From NCBI GenBank assembly GCA_015520485.1, contig WAPX01000007.1, positions 1 to 43,782 on the forward strand: a stretch of DNA of 43,782 nt, read 5' to 3'. Each line of letters opens with the position of its first letter. The first letter of the stretch is position 1. The notes beneath the pieces are model-generated. The model worked only from the letters and a program-made list of their open reading frames with translations. It did no database searches and was not told the origin of the DNA. The position numbers and the translations under genes are program-made. Positions 6,388 through 14,633 of the stretch are shown here, piece by piece. The stretch is from Archaeoglobaceae archaeon. GTDB taxonomy: Archaea; Halobacteriota; Archaeoglobi; Archaeoglobales; Archaeoglobaceae.

Positions 6388-8145
6388 ATGAGGTTAGCAG
6401 TTGTTGATGCCAAGAGATGCAAGCCCAAGAGGTGCAGCTTGGAATGCGTAAAGTACTGTCCCAAAGTCAGAACTGGCGCTGAAGCGATAAAGGTTAACGA
6501 TATTGCCACCATCTCAGAAGAACTCTGCGTTGGATGTGGAATATGCGTAAAAAAGTGTCCTTTTAAAGCCATATCAATCGTAAACCTGCCGGAGAGATTT
6601 GAGGGAAAGGTAGTCCACAGATACGATAAAAACGGTTTCGTTCTCTACAACCTGCCAATACCGAAAAAAGGTCATGTGGTCGGGCTTCTTGGAGCTAACG
6701 GTACGGGAAAGACGACGGCAGTAAAAATACTTTCAGGACAGTTAAAGCCAAATCTCGGAAAAAGTGAAGACATAAGCTGGGAAGAGATATTCGAGAGATT
6801 TTCGGGAACTGAACTGCTTGACTACCTGAAGGATATATCGGAGGGAAAAATAAGGACTTCCGTTAAACCCCAGTACATTGAAGCGATACCAAGAGTTTAT
6901 AGGGGAAAAACGGCAGAGCTGCTGGAAAAAGCTGACGAACTCGGAAAAGCTGATGAGTACGTGGAAAGGCTTGGACTTGAGAATTCTGTTAAAAAAGAGA
7001 TTTCCGAGCTGAGCGGGGGGGAATTGCAGAGAATTGCTATAGTTGCGTGCCTGTCCAAGGATGCTGACTTCTACTTCCTTGACGAAATCACCTCTTACTT
7101 GGACATCCACCAGAGAATAGCTGCTGCCAGCCTGATTAAAGAGGTGGCTGAAAAGAAACCGGTATTAATTGTGGAACACGACGTGGCCATACTCGATCTG
7201 CTTGCAGACCTCGTGCACATAAGCTACGGAGAACCGGGCGTTTACGGCATAATAACAAATCCAAAGAGCGTTAGAGTTGGAATAAACCAGTACCTGAAGG
7301 GATACCTGCCCGAAGAGAATGTTCAGATCAGGTACAAGCCCATAGAATTCGACCTGTTTCAGCCAAGAGAGAGCGAGTGTGAAAAGGTACTGCTGGAGTA
7401 TCCTGCCTTCACAAAAACGTATCCGGGCTTCAGGCTGGAGGCGAGCGGTGGGGACATAAGAGTTGGAGAAGTTCTTGGAATTATTGGTGCAAATGCCACA
7501 GGTAAATCGACTTTCGTCAAGGTTCTTGCCGGAGTTGAGAAGGATGACGAGAACAAACTGAAGCTCAACCTCAAAGTCTCCTACAAACCGCAGTACGTAA
7601 GGGCGGACAGTTCTGCAAGAGTTCAGGATTTTCTGAGGTCAATAAATCCAGCAGTCGAAACTTCTTACTACATAACTGAGTTCATCAAACCTCTGCGCAT
7701 AGACAGAATTCTGGACAAAAAGCTCAATGAACTGAGCGGAGGGGAGCTGCAGAGAGTTGCCATAGTTGCGTGTCTGCTCAGAGAGGCTGAACTGTACCTG
7801 CTCGATGAGCCTTCAGCCCACCTCGATGTTGAGCAGAGGACTGAAGCGGCGAGAATGATAAGGAGGTTTGCAATGAACATGGAAAAAAGCGTGCTCGTCG
7901 TGGATCACGACATATACCTCATAGACATGATAAGTGACAGGCTGCTCGTTTTTGAAGGAGAGCCGGGAAAAAGAGGTTTTGCAAGCAAACCAATGGGAAT
8001 GAGAGAGGGTATGAACAGGTTTCTCTCCAAACTCGAGATTACGTTCAGAAGGGACGAGGAGACGAAGAGACCGAGAATTAACAAGCCCGGATCAAGGCTT
8101 GACAGAGAACAAAAAGCAAGGGGGGAGTACTACTACTGTACCTGA
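6388..8145 (+). CDS. rli: Ribosome-recycling ATPase ABCE1 / RNase L inhibitor homologue
   Basis: ABCE1 splits terminated ribosomes with Pelota and the release factor. The 585-residue protein has an N-terminal pair of 4Fe-4S sites: Cys11, 16, 20, 24 (CKPKRCSLECVKYC) and Cys47, 50, 53, 57 (CVGCGICVKKC). Two ABC ATPase domains follow. Each has a P-loop (GANGTGKTT at 103-111; GANATGKST in the second), the LSGGELQRIAIVA/LSGGELQRVAIVA signature and a Walker B (LDEITSYLD, LDEPSAHLD). I chose ATG 6388 because RLI proteins begin MRxAVxDxxxCKPKxC; ATG 6382 is two codons upstream and the open frame reaches 6316. It stands alone, divergent from the cbi cluster. Confidence 0.97.
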   Translation: MRLAVVDAKRCKPKRCSLECVKYCPKVRTGAEAIKVNDIATISEELCVGCGICVKKCPFKAISIVNLPERFEGKVVHRYDKNGFVLYNLPIPKKGHVVGLLGANGTGKTTAVKILSGQLKPNLGKSEDISWEEIFERFSGTELLDYLKDISEGKIRTSVKPQYIEAIPRVYRGKTAELLEKADELGKADEYVERLGLENSVKKEISELSGGELQRIAIVACLSKDADFYFLDEITSYLDIHQRIAAASLIKEVAEKKPVLIVEHDVAILDLLADLVHISYGEPGVYGIITNPKSVRVGINQYLKGYLPEENVQIRYKPIEFDLFQPRESECEKVLLEYPAFTKTYPGFRLEASGGDIRVGEVLGIIGANATGKSTFVKVLAGVEKDDENKLKLNLKVSYKPQYVRADSSARVQDFLRSINPAVETSYYITEFIKPLRIDRILDKKLNELSGGELQRVAIVACLLREAELYLLDEPSAHLDVEQRTEAARMIRRFAMNMEKSVLVVDHDIYLIDMISDRLLVFEGEPGKRGFASKPMGMREGMNRFLSKLEITFRRDEETKRPRINKPGSRLDREQKARGEYYYCT

Positions 8146-8241
8146 ACCCACTGTTTGGTTATATTTATTATAACAAATATTAATTAAAAAGAAAAAAAAT
8201 TTGAACCTAAAAAACAAGAAGCAAATCACCGGTAGCCTGAA

Positions 8242-8248
8242 TTTATAT
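8242..8248 (+). promoter_or_regulatory. TATA box of the ArsA-type ATPase gene
   Basis: TTTATAT is centred 26 nt before ATG 8271. An upstream in-frame ATG at 8247 overlaps this box, so it cannot be the start on the same transcript. Confidence 0.6.
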
Positions 8249-8270
8249 GCAGCCTGACACAACTCGGGTT

Positions 8271-9422
8271 ATGACGAGAATAATACTGTTCACGGGCAAG
8301 GGTGGTGTTGGAAAAACCACCGTAGCAGCTGCAACTGCCATAAAAAGTGCAGAACTCGGAAATAAAACCCTCGTAATCTCCACCGATCCCGCTCACAGTC
8401 TATCAGATTCGTTCGGTGTGAGGCTCAATCCATTTCCGACGAAGGTTACCGAAAACCTCGAGGGCATGGAGGTTAACGTTGAATACGAGCTGGAAAGACA
8501 CTGGAGCACGATAAAGGAGTATTTATCCCTGTTCTTTCGTTCTCAGGGTATAGAGGATGTGGTCGCTGAAGAGCTTGCAATCTTTCCGGGTTTTGATGAA
8601 CTTGCAAGCCTTTTACACCTGCTCAAATTTTATAAAAGTGGAGAATACGACGCAATAGTCCTCGACTGCGCTCCCACCGGTGAAACTTTAAGGCTGCTCA
8701 GCGTTCCGGAAGTTGCCAAGTGGTACATGAACAGGTTTTTTGGTATAGAAAAAAAGGTGCTCAGGATAATTAAACCAATAGCTGAGCCTCTGATGGATGT
8801 GCCCCTGCCAAGCGACGAGGTGCTGGACAAAATACAGGAGCTGTACACGAAAATAAGCGAGCTAAAGGACATACTCGAAAGTAAGGATACAAGTGTCAGA
8901 ATAGTCATGAACCCTGAGAAAATGGTGATAAGAGAATCTGAAAGAGCCTTTACATACCTCAACCTGTTCGGGTACAGAGTGGACTGCATAATCGTCAACA
9001 AGATTTTTCCGGAAAAGGCTGGAGAGTACTTCTCCGAGTGGATGAAAATTCAGAGGGAGTACCTGAAAGAAATCGAAGAAAAGTTCCCGCTTCCGGTAAT
9101 GAAAGTTGAGTTCAAATCAACGGAAGTAACGGGAGGCCTGCTCAGGGACATAGCTGAAGAGATGTACGGAGACAGAGACCCCATAGAAATCTTCCACGAA
9201 GGCAAACCCATTGTAATAGAAAAAGAAGGAGATGACTTTGTTTTAAGAATAAAAGCACCGTTTGTTGAAAAACAGGACATCAAGCTGTTCAAGAGAGGAG
9301 AAGAGCTTGTAATAATTGCCGGTCAGTGGAAAAGAATAGTGTTCCTTCCCCAGAGCTTAGCTATAAGGGAACCGCACAGTGCAAGGTTCGGCGAAGGAGA
9401 GCTTAAAATAATCTTCAGGTAA
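8271..9422 (+). CDS. arsA: ArsA/Get3-type anion-transporting ATPase with C-terminal HSP20-like domain
   Basis: This is an ArsA/Get3-family P-loop ATPase of 383 residues, with the deviant Walker A FTGKGGVGKTT (7-17), STDPAHSLSDSFG (switch I), LDCAPTGETLRLL (switch II) and IVNKI. The last 80 or so residues (from about DPIEIFHEGKP to KIIFR) form a beta-rich ArsA_HSP20-like domain, as in several archaeal and phototroph ArsA proteins. No arsR, arsB or arsC is nearby, and the Cys residues needed for arsenite sensing are not evident. A role in membrane-protein targeting, or an unknown one, is as likely as arsenic export. The start is set by the TATA box at 8242-8248, implying a leaderless mRNA. The next gene is ahbC, 44 bp downstream. 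Confidence 0.88.
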   Translation: MTRIILFTGKGGVGKTTVAAATAIKSAELGNKTLVISTDPAHSLSDSFGVRLNPFPTKVTENLEGMEVNVEYELERHWSTIKEYLSLFFRSQGIEDVVAEELAIFPGFDELASLLHLLKFYKSGEYDAIVLDCAPTGETLRLLSVPEVAKWYMNRFFGIEKKVLRIIKPIAEPLMDVPLPSDEVLDKIQELYTKISELKDILESKDTSVRIVMNPEKMVIRESERAFTYLNLFGYRVDCIIVNKIFPEKAGEYFSEWMKIQREYLKEIEEKFPLPVMKVEFKSTEVTGGLLRDIAEEMYGDRDPIEIFHEGKPIVIEKEGDDFVLRIKAPFVEKQDIKLFKRGEELVIIAGQWKRIVFLPQSLAIREPHSARFGEGELKIIFR

Positions 9423-9434
9423 TTCTACTTGATA

Positions 9435-9446
9435 GATTAATAATAT
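9435..9446 (+). promoter_or_regulatory. TATA-like element of ahbC
   Basis: ATTAATAATATC is centred about 26 nt before the ahbC ATG at 9467. It suggests the gene is not solely dependent on read-through from the ArsA gene. Confidence 0.45.
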
Positions 9447-9466
9447 CATCTCGGAGAGCTGAGAGC

Positions 9467-10627
9467 ATGATTGCGATCACGAAAATGCTTACCGGAAAGG
9501 CAACCGTCTCCAGACACCTGACGTATAAAGGTGAAGACGTATCCCGCGAATTTGTGGAAATCAGCCAGAAACCAATACCCGTCGTCGTGTGGAACTCAAC
9601 CCTGAAGTGCAATCTGAAGTGCATTCACTGCTACGCCAACGCCGGGAAAATCGTTAACGAGCTGAGCACGGAAGAGGCAAAGGAGATGATAGACGACTTC
9701 GCGAAAATGAAGGTTCCAGTTCTTCTGTTCAGCGGTGGAGAGCCTCTGTTAAGAGAGGACATGTTCGAGCTTGTGGATTACGCAGTAAAGAAAGGTGTTC
9801 CCTGCTCGCTTTCCACGAATGGCACTCTGATAACCGAAAAAGTGGCTGAAGAGCTGAAGGAGGCGGGCATAAGCTATGTTGGCGTCAGCATTGACGGTTT
9901 AAAAGAGACCAACGACAGATTTAGAGGCGTTAAGGGCGCTTTTGATAAAGCCCTGAACGGATTGATAAACGCAAAGAATGCCGGAATAATGACAGGCATA
10001 AGGTTTACCGTTACGAGGTACAACCTGAAGGACGTTTCTGCCGTAATAGACATCCTCGCCGAAAACGACATACCGAGATTCTGTTTGTACCACCTAGTGC
10101 CATCGGGAAGAGCTGGATTCGAACAGGACATAAACAACGTGGAGAGGAGAGAGCTGATAGACTGGCTGATAGAAAAAGCTTTGGAGCTTCACGAAAATGG
10201 ATACGCTACCGAAATCCTGACAGTAGATAACCCGGCAGATGGAGTTTATCTGCACTTAAAGCTCAAAGAGATGGGTGAGGATAAAAAAGCTGAGGAAGCT
10301 CTGGAGTTCTTAAGGCTGAGAGGAGGAGATAATAGCGGAAAAAGGATTGCATGCATAGATGCTGAAGGCTACATACATCCGAACCAGTTCTGGTGGGATT
10401 ACAGCTGCGGTAACGTTAGAGATGAGCCGCTCAGCGAGGTCTGGCTCAACCCCAAGGATGAGTTGCTTTTAAAGCTGAGAAACAAGGTCAAATACCTCAG
10501 AGGAAGGTGTGGTGCCTGCAAATTCAGGGAGTGGTGTGGAGGTTTCAGGCTTAGAGCTCTTAGGGCGGGAGACCTCTGGGGAGACGATCCGAGCTGCTAC
10601 CTAAGAGATGAAGAAATACTGTGTTAA
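9467..10627 (+). CDS. ahbC: 12,18-didecarboxysiroheme deacetylase (AhbC), radical SAM/SPASM
   Basis: AhbC removes the two acetate side chains of 12,18-didecarboxysiroheme to give Fe-coproporphyrin III in the siroheme-dependent heme pathway. The radical-SAM motif is CNLKCIHC (Cys48, 52, 55), followed by LLFSGGEPLLREDM. A C-terminal SPASM-like set, CGACKFREWCGG, precedes a DLWGDDPSCYLRDEEI tail. The leading PVVVWNSTLKCNLKC and the DPSCYL-DEEI tail favour AhbC over the related AhbD decarboxylase, but paralogues are close, so the substrate should be read as probable. AhbA, AhbB and AhbD are not in the window. Heme O synthase lies 4 kb downstream and CbiX, which competes for sirohydrochlorin, lies upstream. 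Confidence 0.85.
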   Translation: MIAITKMLTGKATVSRHLTYKGEDVSREFVEISQKPIPVVVWNSTLKCNLKCIHCYANAGKIVNELSTEEAKEMIDDFAKMKVPVLLFSGGEPLLREDMFELVDYAVKKGVPCSLSTNGTLITEKVAEELKEAGISYVGVSIDGLKETNDRFRGVKGAFDKALNGLINAKNAGIMTGIRFTVTRYNLKDVSAVIDILAENDIPRFCLYHLVPSGRAGFEQDINNVERRELIDWLIEKALELHENGYATEILTVDNPADGVYLHLKLKEMGEDKKAEEALEFLRLRGGDNSGKRIACIDAEGYIHPNQFWWDYSCGNVRDEPLSEVWLNPKDELLLKLRNKVKYLRGRCGACKFREWCGGFRLRALRAGDLWGDDPSCYLRDEEILC

Positions 10628-10781
10628 CGAAATTTTTAACATCTGATTTACAATTTTTTAGTTTCTATATTTCGTATTCTCAAGTGATAGTAGAAACGTA
10701 TGTGTTAAAATAACTAGAATATAGTATGCACCTGCATTGAACTCTGACAGAGTGAGGGTGTCAAGAATAGGGATAAAAAAT

Positions 10782-10801
10782 AAATAAACTGAAATAAACT
10801 G
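10782..10801 (+). repeat. 10-bp tandem duplication
   Basis: AAATAAACTG is repeated perfectly twice and followed by a partial third unit (AATAAA). It lies exactly where the 5' end of the degenerate BREX-type ATPase gene fades out. Confidence 0.7.
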
Positions 10802-11850
10802 AATAAAAGATATGCAACCCACGCTAAGGCAGTTAGTGGACTGAGGGAGTTCACCGTTGGTCGGGAAAACGAGCTAAGCAGGGTAAAGGCTTGGTTAAAC
10901 GATTCACACGCTGGTACACTTCGAATTGTCGGAGAATATGGGACGGGGAAGACTCACCTTTTGAACTGCATTTATCTGCTTGCTTTAAGGGAAGGCTGGG
11001 CTGTATCATATGTAGAACTGGACCACATGGAGAACCCACCTTATAGACCAAGAAGTGTGTACGGAAGTATAATAAGCTCCTTTAGGTTTGAGGGGGGAGA
11101 AGGAGATTTTAGAAAGTTTCTGCAGAAAATTGCTATGAGCAAGAACACGCATGAAATTTTAGAACATCCATTACTCGGAAAAATAATAAGAAAAATCAAG
11201 GAGGATGAAGTTGATGAGGACGACTGGGAGTGGATGGAGGGGAAACTAAAGATATCTAAAAATACAATCATTCTACGTCGGCAAGTATATACTGCAATAT
11301 TCTAAATGGCATGGGCTGGGCAGCGAAAAAGTTGGAGTTAAAAGGATTCTTAGTACTTTTTGATGAAGCTGAGAATGTAGACTTGGTTCAGTATCGTAAT
11401 CAGTTCAAAAAAGGGTGGAACTTCCATAGTGGGCTAGTCCTTCTTTCAAATAACACCAAATCTTTGCTTTGGGAGGAGTTTCCCTACACTACCAGTGGAT
11501 ATATTGGTAAAGAAACTGGACTACAATACTACGGCTTTAGAACGGACATCAGGTTTGCTTGGAGAATCCTCTCAAACTTGAAACACGTTTTTGCATTCAC
11601 GCCAGGAGACTTAGTAAATGAGCCGCCATTTGATTCTGTTAAGAGAATCGAGCTCGAACATCTAAGAGCACATCACTTCAACAAACTCTTAGAGAAGATA
11701 AAGACAATTTACAAAGAAGCATACGACTTCGAAGTAGCAAACGAGGACTTACGCAACTTCGAGTTCCCACCACACACTCGTAGTTTTATTAAAGCATGTG
11801 TCGAAGCCATGGACATTCTTCCGCCTCGGAGGTACGCGATGAGTTCTTGA
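10793..11850 (+). pseudogene. BREX-type ATPase (BrxC/BrxD, DUF2791 family), 5'-truncated and frameshifted
   Basis: The family is a P-loop ATPase found in BREX and related defence or DNA-processing loci. The first fragment has FTVGRENELSRV, then Walker A GEYGTGKTHLL, then PPYRPRSVYGSII. The second has SIYCNILNGMGWAAKKLEL followed by Walker B FLVLFDEAENVD. The two lie in different frames; a shift near 11255-11265 separates them, since the second frame reads back cleanly to a stop at 11257. The 5' end has no ATG, GTG or TTG in frame before the conserved region, so the first residues are missing. The 3' end stops at 11850, inside sequence that runs straight into another broken gene. No helicase, methylase or other BREX partner is present. 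It is a dead remnant of a transferred module. Confidence 0.82.
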
Positions 11851-12276
11851 AGAGAGAGTTAACCGCCTTGTTGAAGCCTTTGGAATTGAAAACTACATGG
11901 ATCAGTTTATCGGAACGCTGAACTTTGGCACGAAGCAGAAAGTCTCGGTTATCTCAGCCCTCCTGCACAATCCACGCGTTCTGATACTCGATGAATCCAT
12001 GAACGGTCTGGATGCGAAGAGTGCAAGAATTTTCAGAGAATTTCTAGTCGAATTCAAAAAAGAGGGGAAAAGCATAATTTTTTCAACCCACATACTTCCC
12101 CTTGCCGAAATGATTTGCGACAGAATCGGCGTTATCTACCGGGGAAAGCTGGTAGCTGAAGGAAGCGTTGAGGAGCTAAAGGAGAGAGCACACGAAGAAA
12201 GTTTGGAAGAAGTGTTTTAAAACTGACAGAGAGTAAAGAAGAGGTTTTTGAGATTATTCAGGCTTTAAAGCTGTAG
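11843..12276 (+). pseudogene. ABC transporter ATP-binding subunit, N-terminal half missing, frameshifted
   Basis: The open frame begins immediately after a TGA, with no start codon, at a point equal to the middle of an ABC ATPase. It contains the degenerate signature LNFGTKQKVSVISALL, Walker B VLILDESMNGLD and the H-loop STHILPLAEMICDRI. Walker A and the Q-loop are absent. The frame stops at 12220 (EEVF), but one extra T in the run at 12215-12218 would continue it as LKLTESKEEVFEIIQALKL to a TAG at 12274-12276. The gene is therefore damaged at both ends. It would have powered the permease encoded next. Its 5' break abuts the BREX-type ATPase remnant, so a deletion joined the two. Confidence 0.85.
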
Positions 12277-12292
12277 AGCTGTAGGGATTGGC

Positions 12293-13689
12293 ATGTCTGA
12301 AGTGCTCAGAATCCTTTACAGAGAAATGCACTACCAGATGCTCAAAAGGAATCCTGTGATGAACGACGAAAAGATCGTCAAAGGACTGAGAAAGCTCAGC
12401 ATAAAGTCCTTTTTCTATACCCTGTTCGGCTGTTTCATTGCCGGAATCGCTCTCACGAACAATAAAGCCGTAATCGCGTCTCTGGCCGTTACTCTCCACG
12501 ATTTCCTTCATCTTAGCACTGTACATAACAGCCGTCAACTCCCACTACATTTTTTCTCTTGGAATTTTTGAGCCTTTAAAAGCTCTGCCGGTGAAAGTTG
12601 GAGCTTACTACCTGAGCGAGCTACTGTTACTGGACACCGTAACGTGCGCAGTAATAGCGATTCCGACGTCATTGTTCTGGCGATCAGGCATTCTGCTGTG
12701 GGTTTTAACGGGCATTCTGATCGGCCACATAATCGATTTACTCATTTTCTCGTTCTTTGGGCTGAGGATAAGCTACAGAAAGACAAAAGGACAGTTTTTG
12801 AGAGACATCGCCAATTTGGCTACTTTCAGAGCTACCTGACGACTACCTGACGAGGTACAGCGAAAAATTTGCTGAGATTTTTGGAAAATACGCAATTGCT
12901 TATCCATTCTCAGCTGCATCGGTATTTGACCCGGTCGAAAGCTTAGCGTTATTGGCTATCCATTCAGCTGTGTTTATCCCGCTTTACCGCTACACAGTCA
13001 ACAGAGTCTGGAGAGATTTGCTAGAACCCAGGATAGTTTTCGAAAGGGGAAATTCCAGAGGCTTTACAGCAGGTTCTGGCGGAGCAATCTTGGCTCTGGT
13101 TATCAAGGACTTAAGGCTCGTATTCAGAAAGGCGTCCATGGCCGTTGAGTTTCTCATACCCCTCTACGTAATCCTGCCTCAGGTCAAAAGTGGACACTTT
13201 TCAAAGGAACTAGTCATCAGTTTGATTGCCATTATCTCGTTTTTCTCAACGCTTGATGCGGACACTATTTTGAGAGCTGAAGGAAAGGAGATAGACTTCC
13301 TCAGGACATTGCCGGTAACAAAGGCTCAATTTGTTCTGAGCAAATCACTCTCAGCATCTGTGGTGTCGGTCATCTCCTCTACAGCTATCGTTTGTCTGGG
13401 TACCTATTCCGATAGAGCAAACGTACTTTTCCTGTCCCACGCCTTCCTGCTGCCAGTTGAAGTATCTCTGCTCACGATGCTGTTTCTGTTTAACTACGAG
13501 GGTGAGGAGATTTGGATACCTGAAAAGGATTTAATAAGGTCGATTGCTCTCTTTATCATCAACGGAATTCTTCTTGGCATTATACTCGCTCCAGCGTTTC
13601 TGATTTCCTTTCCAGAGGGGGTAGCTGTCAGTTACGTTACTGCGTTAATCGCACTTTTACTGATGCTGAGAAAGGTAAAATACGTTTAA
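12293..13689 (+). pseudogene. ABC-2 type transporter permease, broken by several frameshifts
   Basis: Three frames together give one hydrophobic protein of about 465 residues. The first piece starts at ATG 12293 (MSEVLRILYREMHYQMLKR). Near 12490 the reading moves to another frame (ISFILALYITAVNSHYIF, then GAYYLSELLLLDTV). It shifts again near 12815 (QFGYFQSYLT) and once more through an 11-bp tandem duplication at 12832-12853. The last piece (12952-13689) reads cleanly with FLRTLPVTKAQFVLSKSL, a motif common in these permeases, and several membrane spans. It follows the broken ATP-binding subunit, as in a normal two-gene exporter. The substrate is unknown. The last piece could be translated alone but is unlikely to work. 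Confidence 0.85.
12832..12853 (+). repeat. 11-bp perfect tandem duplication inside the permease pseudogene
   Basis: CTACCTGACGA occurs twice back to back. Removing one copy restores the reading SYLTRYSEKFAEIFGKYAI, which shows the duplication itself is one of the inactivating lesions. Confidence 0.9.
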
Positions 13690-13755
13690 AAGTTACGATT
13701 CTAAAACGTTTGGACAATTTGTGATCCGCAAAAACAGAATTGTAAACAGAATTCG

Positions 13756-14193
13756 CTACGATTGAAAAGCCAGTTTCGGAACAAACTCTTTAACAGCATC
13801 CTCAAATCTTCGAGGCAACGCAACTATTCCGCCCGCCCGGTTAACGAGATACAGCATTTCACCGTCAGCAAAATAACCCCTGTAGTTCTTCCAGCGATGC
13901 AATTGACCGTCGATTATTAATCCCCTTAACGAAGTTTTGTACGTCTTCGGCTTTAACCTGCCGATTAGAAGCAGAGCAGTTAGAAGGAACGGATACAGTA
14001 TCCAGAAAACTGCCAGAAGATAATAATGTTTCTGAACGTTGTGGATAACCAGCACAGCAGCCAGCACCACCATCAGGGGGAAAAGAGTGTAAACGAGTGT
14101 CTTGATTTTTCTGGGCGAATATTTCCAGGACCTGATGAATGCTCTGGCTTCGAACCTCCAGTCACTTCTGAACGCAATTTCGTAGCTTTTCAT
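13756..14193 (-). CDS. Small membrane protein, YcxB-like, function unknown
   Basis: The 145-residue product starts with a short soluble piece (MKSYEIAFRSDWRFEARAFI). Two hydrophobic spans follow (about residues 37-53 and 59-80), then a soluble tail of 65 residues with LVNRAGGIVALPRRF. This layout resembles the YcxB family of two-span membrane proteins, but I rely on the pattern and not on a clear motif. I chose ATG 14193 because GGTGGTGA lies just upstream and a TATA-like AATTTAAA (14217-14224) lies 27 nt away. It is intact although both plus-strand neighbours are pseudogenes, so it may still be under selection or may have been spared by chance. Confidence 0.6.
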   Translation of the reverse strand: MKSYEIAFRSDWRFEARAFIRSWKYSPRKIKTLVYTLFPLMVVLAAVLVIHNVQKHYYLLAVFWILYPFLLTALLLIGRLKPKTYKTSLRGLIIDGQLHRWKNYRGYFADGEMLYLVNRAGGIVALPRRFEDAVKEFVPKLAFQS

Positions 14194-14202
14194 GTTCACC
14201 AC

Positions 14203-14633
14203 CCAGCTTTTCGAGCTTTAAATTGGCCTCGTGTGGGGCGCATTCGAAACATCGTAATACACAAGGCTTTTAACATTTTAGAATATATTTATACATCCAA
14301 TTTCTCCAATTTCTAACTGAACCTGACACGAGACAACCTTACTATTCTCGACTTCTTTTAACCTCTTTTTCTTCAACCTCTTTTTCCACTAAGCTCAAAC
14401 TTACCCTGAGGAACCATAATTATTCGAATTTTTCAACCTGACGGCTTTCCCGGACGAACTACGAGACTCCACCCAATAATCCTGCTGATACGTTTCTGCA
14501 GCGTTCTGGCTGAAATTGAGAGAAGAAACTACAGCGTTGCAAGATCTGAAATACTTTAAAATAGACGTCAAAGGCCGTAACAAAACACCAAACACCGAAA
14601 CTTTGAAGTAGCAACTGTATTCGCATTAAAAAC
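14203..14633. other. 431-bp stretch without a supported gene
   Basis: A strong AT element at 14284-14293 (TATATTTATA, symmetrical enough to serve either strand) precedes about 340 bases with no intact gene. Pieces of open frame near 14500-14610, such as AEIERRNYSVARSEIL and LKYFKIDVKGRNK on the plus strand, look protein-like but are short and interrupted. They are probably remains of another gene in the decaying tract. Pyrimidine-rich imperfect repeats (AACCTCTTTTT twice) lie at 14360-14392. Confidence 0.5.
14217..14224 (-). promoter_or_regulatory. TATA-like element of the YcxB-like gene
   Basis: On the minus strand this reads TTTAAATT inside CCAATTTAAAG, centred about 27 nt before ATG 14193. 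Confidence 0.4.

Noticed and set aside
8247-8249. Upstream ATG for the ArsA-type ATPase
   Set aside because: It overlaps the TATA box, and the encoded eight extra residues are not typical of the family.
9467-10627. AhbD (heme b synthase) instead of AhbC
   Set aside because: The N-terminal VVVWNSTLKCNLKCIHCY and the C-terminal DPSCYL-DEEI pattern fit AhbC better, though the margin is not absolute.
10628-10790. Possible insertion-sequence end next to the graveyard
   Set aside because: No terminal inverted repeats, target duplications or transposase pieces are found; only a 10-bp tandem duplication is seen.
11311-11850. Independent intact gene starting at ATG 11311
   Set aside because: The frame continues upstream with conserved BREX-type ATPase residues and Walker B follows; it is the second half of a broken gene.
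13756-13772. Possible second CRISPR-like repeat (GATTGAAAAG)
   Set aside because: Only about nine bases agree with the repeat end, and there is no array periodicity.
14401-14595. Minus-strand 64-codon frame
   Set aside because: No ribosome-binding site or hydrophobic/structural pattern, and it overlaps plus-strand remnants; not supported as a gene.
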